A DNA stretch of 64,000 bases, taken from positions 2,818,056-2,882,055 of the forward strand of contig NW_006921539.1 of the NCBI RefSeq assembly GCF_000340215.1. Reading direction: 5' to 3'. This DNA is from Pseudocercospora fijiensis CIRAD86. Its lineage: Eukaryota > Ascomycota > Dothideomycetes > Mycosphaerellales > Mycosphaerellaceae. Positions 60,506 through 64,000 of the stretch are shown here, piece after piece. The position numbers and the translations under genes are program-made. Position 1 is the stretch's first letter. Every line of letters starts with the position of its first letter. The notes beneath the pieces were generated by a model, which saw nothing but the letters and a program-made list of their open reading frames with translations, made no database searches and was not told where the DNA came from.

Positions 60506-61540
60506 GTATCGTTTAAGCCCTATAGTACTTATCCTAATCGAGCGGAGCGACGGCGTAGAGCCCGAGAACAATATTAGATTTACGCCTATTACTACGGTCT
60601 ATATAGCTATAGTATTAGTAGCTTTATCGCTACCGCTACGAGTCGCTGCATTACTTAAATGCCTTATTACTATCGTCCTGTATCTGCGCTAAAGCTAAGT
60701 CCTTCTCCTAATAGCGACGCAATCTATCGTTAAACGCCTATTAACGCGCCTATTCTTCTATAATAGCAATCTAAATCCGAGTCTCTTTATTAATATTATC
60801 CCTAACGTCTATCTTACTACCTTGCTCTTGCTACGTGCCTTGCTCTTGCTACGTGCCTTGCTCTTACTACGTGCCTTGCTCTTACTACGTACCTTGCTCT
60901 TACTAAGTATCCTGTTCGCTATCTATAATATTACTACCGCGAAGAAGCGGCGCTTGCTAAGACTATTAAGCTTAACGATTAGCCTAAACGTTGCGCTAGA
61001 AGGTCTTATTATTAAGGAATTCGCTAGCGATATATCGATTACCGAGTCGATCTTAGTCGGTCCGCTCTATAGCTTTAATACCGCGAGGACCCTCGTAAAC
61101 AAGTTTATTACGGGCCTCTATATTCTAGAGAGCATTAGTAAACGCGGTGCCCTTAAGGCGGCGGCTATAGACCTCTATAAACCTGCGAGATAGTTTACTA
61201 AATCGCACGAACCGTCCGGGCACTATTAGAGTCGGCAAAGTGCGCTTAAGGAATAGAATAGAAGTAACTAGAAGTACGGCTTTATCGGATAACTAGCCGC
61301 GAGATTCTATTTTAGCAATCTTAAGTAGGTTAGTATTAAGCTATACCTCTTCTTATTACTAGCGCTAACGACGAGCTTCCTCTTAATCCTATTCGCGTAC
61401 GCGCTATTGCTAAAGGCAGGTTTCTTACTAAGCTTATACGGTCTATAGATTACGCCTAGTAGTATTAGGGTCTAGGTGCGGTAGATCTAATAAAAGTATA
61501 CTACTAGGCGGTACCGTACGCTACTTCTTGTAACGGATGT
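60506..61540. mobile_element. RIP-mutated sequence, unassigned
   Basis: Between the gypsy fragment and the helicase relic. It holds the 18-bp tandem repeat listed separately, and a plus-strand frame of 123 codons (60822-61193) that starts with Leu/Arg repeats and has no recognised domain. The right part may be the 3' end of the Helitron-type element. Confidence 0.4.
60822..60915. repeat. 18-bp tandem repeat
   Basis: About five copies of CCTTGCTCTTGCTACGTG with G-to-A changes accumulating to the right (TTG becoming TTA, GTG becoming GTA), which looks like a RIP gradient. Confidence 0.8.
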
Positions 61541-64000
61541 AGTCTATATAGCGGTCGATATGTAATTTATATAGCTTGCCTTTAAATCGGTTATAGTTAA
61601 AAGGTTCGTCGAAAAGGATATCGTTAAGACTACGAAACCGAGAGTATGCGACGTATATTAATATAGGCGTAAAGTCCTTCTTAGAGATATCGAGGACACC
61701 CTTATCGAGAGTTATACCTTATGCCTTATAGATAGTAATAGCGTAGGCGATAGTTAACGGAAACTAAGTACGAGTGCATTAGCTATCGAAACGGTCGTTA
61801 TACTTCTACTTACGGCGAGATAGCACGATCGGTACTACCTTAGGCGGCAAGCTATCGATCTCTTAGTTTAGTATCGGTCCGGAATATTAATCTAACTCTA
61901 CGAGTATAGCTACTAGTAGATCGTTATCGACGACCTCTTACTCGGTACGGGTTGTATCCTTTGCCTATATAACGTTACGAATAGTACCGATTATCCTATT
62001 AACGACGCCTTTCTATACCTAAAGGTTCTCGGTAACTAATATACGGGCATTAATGCAGATCGGGAGTATCTTATACAAGTTACCGCCTATCTTATAGTCG
62101 GCTTAGACTGTATAGCGGCTAGTATGCTTAGCTTTAATAGCTTTAATAGGCTACTAATTGTCTCGCATCGATATATAGTTAAGTGTAGCGACCTGCTTCT
62201 TATAGCTAAAAAGACGAATTGCGTTTTAGAAGGCCGTAGGATATAGATGCGAGGGATCGCGGACACGAGACACTAGTATTTGCTAGTAATCGATAGTAAC
62301 CTTGCCTAGTCTAGTACGTAGGCCTTCGAGTACGGCTTTAAAAGCTTAGGTAGTAGGATTAGTACCCTGCTAGCGTTAAATAACATTAAGCTAGATAGTT
62401 TTATTAAACAGATGCTATATATAGCGTCTAAGAACAACTTTAGGTATATTAGTCTAGCTTAGTCGACTAAAGAGAGGGCGACCCGCGACTAGAAGCAACT
62501 AGCTAAAGTTACTATATATATAGATCGTAAAGCCTCTAAATAGTAGGGAGGTATCGACACCCGGATTATCTTAGTCCGCCTATAGATAGCTCGGATCTTG
62601 CTGCCCTACCTGTCGCAGTCGCTTATTAATCTAGTATAGCTTAACTAGATTAATTATCGATTTCTCGTCGATTATAATATATAGGATATTAGTTATATAT
62701 GCTTAGAAGGCCGACAATGTATTACCCTCGAGAGGGATATATTCTTTTATCGTAAGAGGCAACCGGAAAGTAGAATAGATAGTAGAGCCCTTTATACTAA
62801 AAGCAGCAGCACTAGTTAGAGCGATTCGTATAATCGGATTGCCGAGCTAGTATTATACAGTACTAGAGGCATCGAATTGTTCTGCTAGTCGCTTAATAGT
62901 AGAAGAGAGAAGCTCGATTATATAGGACTTACTAACGCCCGCCTTGCTATCGATGTTTAGCAAGATAGGATCCGGTATAGTTACCCTATTAATTATCTTA
63001 TTAGTATAGTTATAGATACGGTCGTACTAAAGTCGCTATTCTAGAGAGAGGCCGTTAACCTTCTACTAGTAGTTAGCAATAGTGCCGATTTTCTAATAAG
63101 TACTTCTAGTACTACGCTTGTTCTTCTACTAATCCTTAATCTCTAGTCTAAGATTATAGAGCCCGACGTAAGCGGTCTAGTCGTAATCCTTATCAATTTG
63201 ACGATTGCTAAGGTTGTTAAGATCCTTATCTTCTTTAGCGGGGTTTCGGTTAGGTATAGTACGTATAAGAAGCTCGCCCTCTACTTCCTCCTCTTTAGGC
63301 TTATAGTATTCCTCCTCGAACAGGTCTTTAGTTAGGGTAGGGAGGTTGATTCTAAAGTAGTTAAAAGCGTAACCGGTATAGTTGTTTGTATACTACTTAT
63401 ATACGTCTTACTATATATAGAATTCTTCTTCCGGATAATCGGTAAAGGTATATAGTAGGTTAGGATATCGACTATCGAAAGGGTAGTATAGGGCGACCTT
63501 AGTACGGCAGTAGTCTTCGTAGGTCCTATTATCTTCCTATAGATTGCCGTAGTACTTAGGAAAGTAGTTAATAAGACGAGCCTTCGTACAAGGTCGTAGC
63601 TTAAACGTTGCAAAGTCCTATCGAGTTAGGAACTCGAATAGGGTAAGGTTAGGCCGATTAAGGAGGTTAGACTTAGCGAATTTCGCTAGTAGGATGCTAA
63701 GACGATCGATATACTTTAGTAATAGCGATTTGCCCTATGTAACGATCTTACCGACCTGCTTATTATATCGCTTAACTTTAGACTAATGCTATAGAAGCCG
63801 ACAATCGAAGCTCTATATCGTACGAGAGCCTTAGGACAAAGGTAGACCGAGTAATTAGTAGTAAGCTTCCTAAGTAGAGATATCGCGCTTACCGATAAAC
63901 TTATTTATTATTTTAGCAAAGAAGGAGACTATAGGCCGATTAGAGTTCTAGAGTTGTAGACTAAGCTGTTTAGCGATGTCGAGTAGCAGTATACTACGCT
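61541..64000 (-). mobile_element. RIP-mutated Helitron-type PIF1 helicase relic
   Basis: On the minus strand, running in from beyond the window: IINKFIGKRDIST, LLGLPLS, GSRTI, then NRPNLTLFEFLTR and LINYFPKYYGNL, which match the region ahead of the helicase in fungal Helitron proteins. Further on are the C-terminal PIF1 helicase blocks: NARILVTENL, KGVVNRIIGTIRNVI, FPLTIAYAITIYKA, GITLDKGVLDISKKDF and VAYSRFRSLNDILFDEPF. Stops occur nearly always where Trp or Gln is expected. The element is inactive and truncated by the window edge. Rolling-circle (Rep) motifs were not seen and would lie outside. Confidence 0.72.

Noticed and set aside
60822..61193. Leu-rich membrane protein gene
   Set aside because: The Leu/Arg repeats come from an 18-bp minisatellite in RIP-mutated DNA; no family and no likely transcription context.

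Overview
The window is nuclear DNA of a filamentous ascomycete (Pezizomycotina; Dothideomycetes is a plausible guess that the sequence alone does not prove). The evidence is fungal gene content (Zn2Cys6 regulator, MFS sugar transporters, TVP23, NOG1, Csm1/Pcs1, a HeLo-domain protein), many short GT-AG introns of about 47-77 nt, and large AT-rich blocks in which CpA and TpG are depleted and TpA is enriched. That is the signature of repeat-induced point mutation (RIP). Gene-bearing DNA and RIP-mutated DNA alternate sharply.

Layout: 1-840, RIP-mutated Tc1-like transposon relic. 1354-5405, an STK16/Env7-type kinase and an intracellular dipeptidyl-peptidase V-like S9 peptidase. 5462-6552, a broken GH5 glycosidase. 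6877-22769, a sugar-related block: GH2 beta-galactosidase (minus), then 3.5 kb of RIP-mutated repeats holding three tandem tRNA-like units, a lactose-permease-like MFS protein, a Zn2Cys6 regulator, a second MFS protein, and a secreted alpha/beta hydrolase. 22990-34380, a RIP-mutated island with a MITE-like element, a complete Ty3/gypsy retrotransposon with 189-bp LTRs and a 5-bp target duplication, and a Tc1/mariner-type transposase relic. 35013-57120, a housekeeping and accessory block: DUF2237 protein, small Cys-rich protein, F-box-like protein, TVP23, a HeLo protein with a HET-s-like amyloid motif, a BTB protein, NOG1, a GH16-like secreted glucanase, two conserved disordered proteins, Csm1/Pcs1, a maltose-permease-like MFS protein and an NTF2-like protein. 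57635-58035, a short-chain dehydrogenase remnant. 58740-64000, a second RIP-mutated island with a MULE transposase relic, an LTR fragment inserted beside it, and a minus-strand Helitron-type PIF1 helicase relic that runs off the window.

How the genes may work together: the beta-galactosidase, two sugar:H+ symporter-like proteins and the zinc-cluster regulator form a plausible beta-galactoside (lactose-like) uptake and hydrolysis cluster. Its divergent promoter region is now split by RIP-mutated repeats. The HeLo/amyloid-motif protein is a candidate membrane-targeting cell-death effector of the fungal incompatibility type.

Most multi-exon models were built by hand from conserved protein alignments, reading phase and GT-AG signals. 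Exon boundaries are given in each entry. No RNA data or database search was available.
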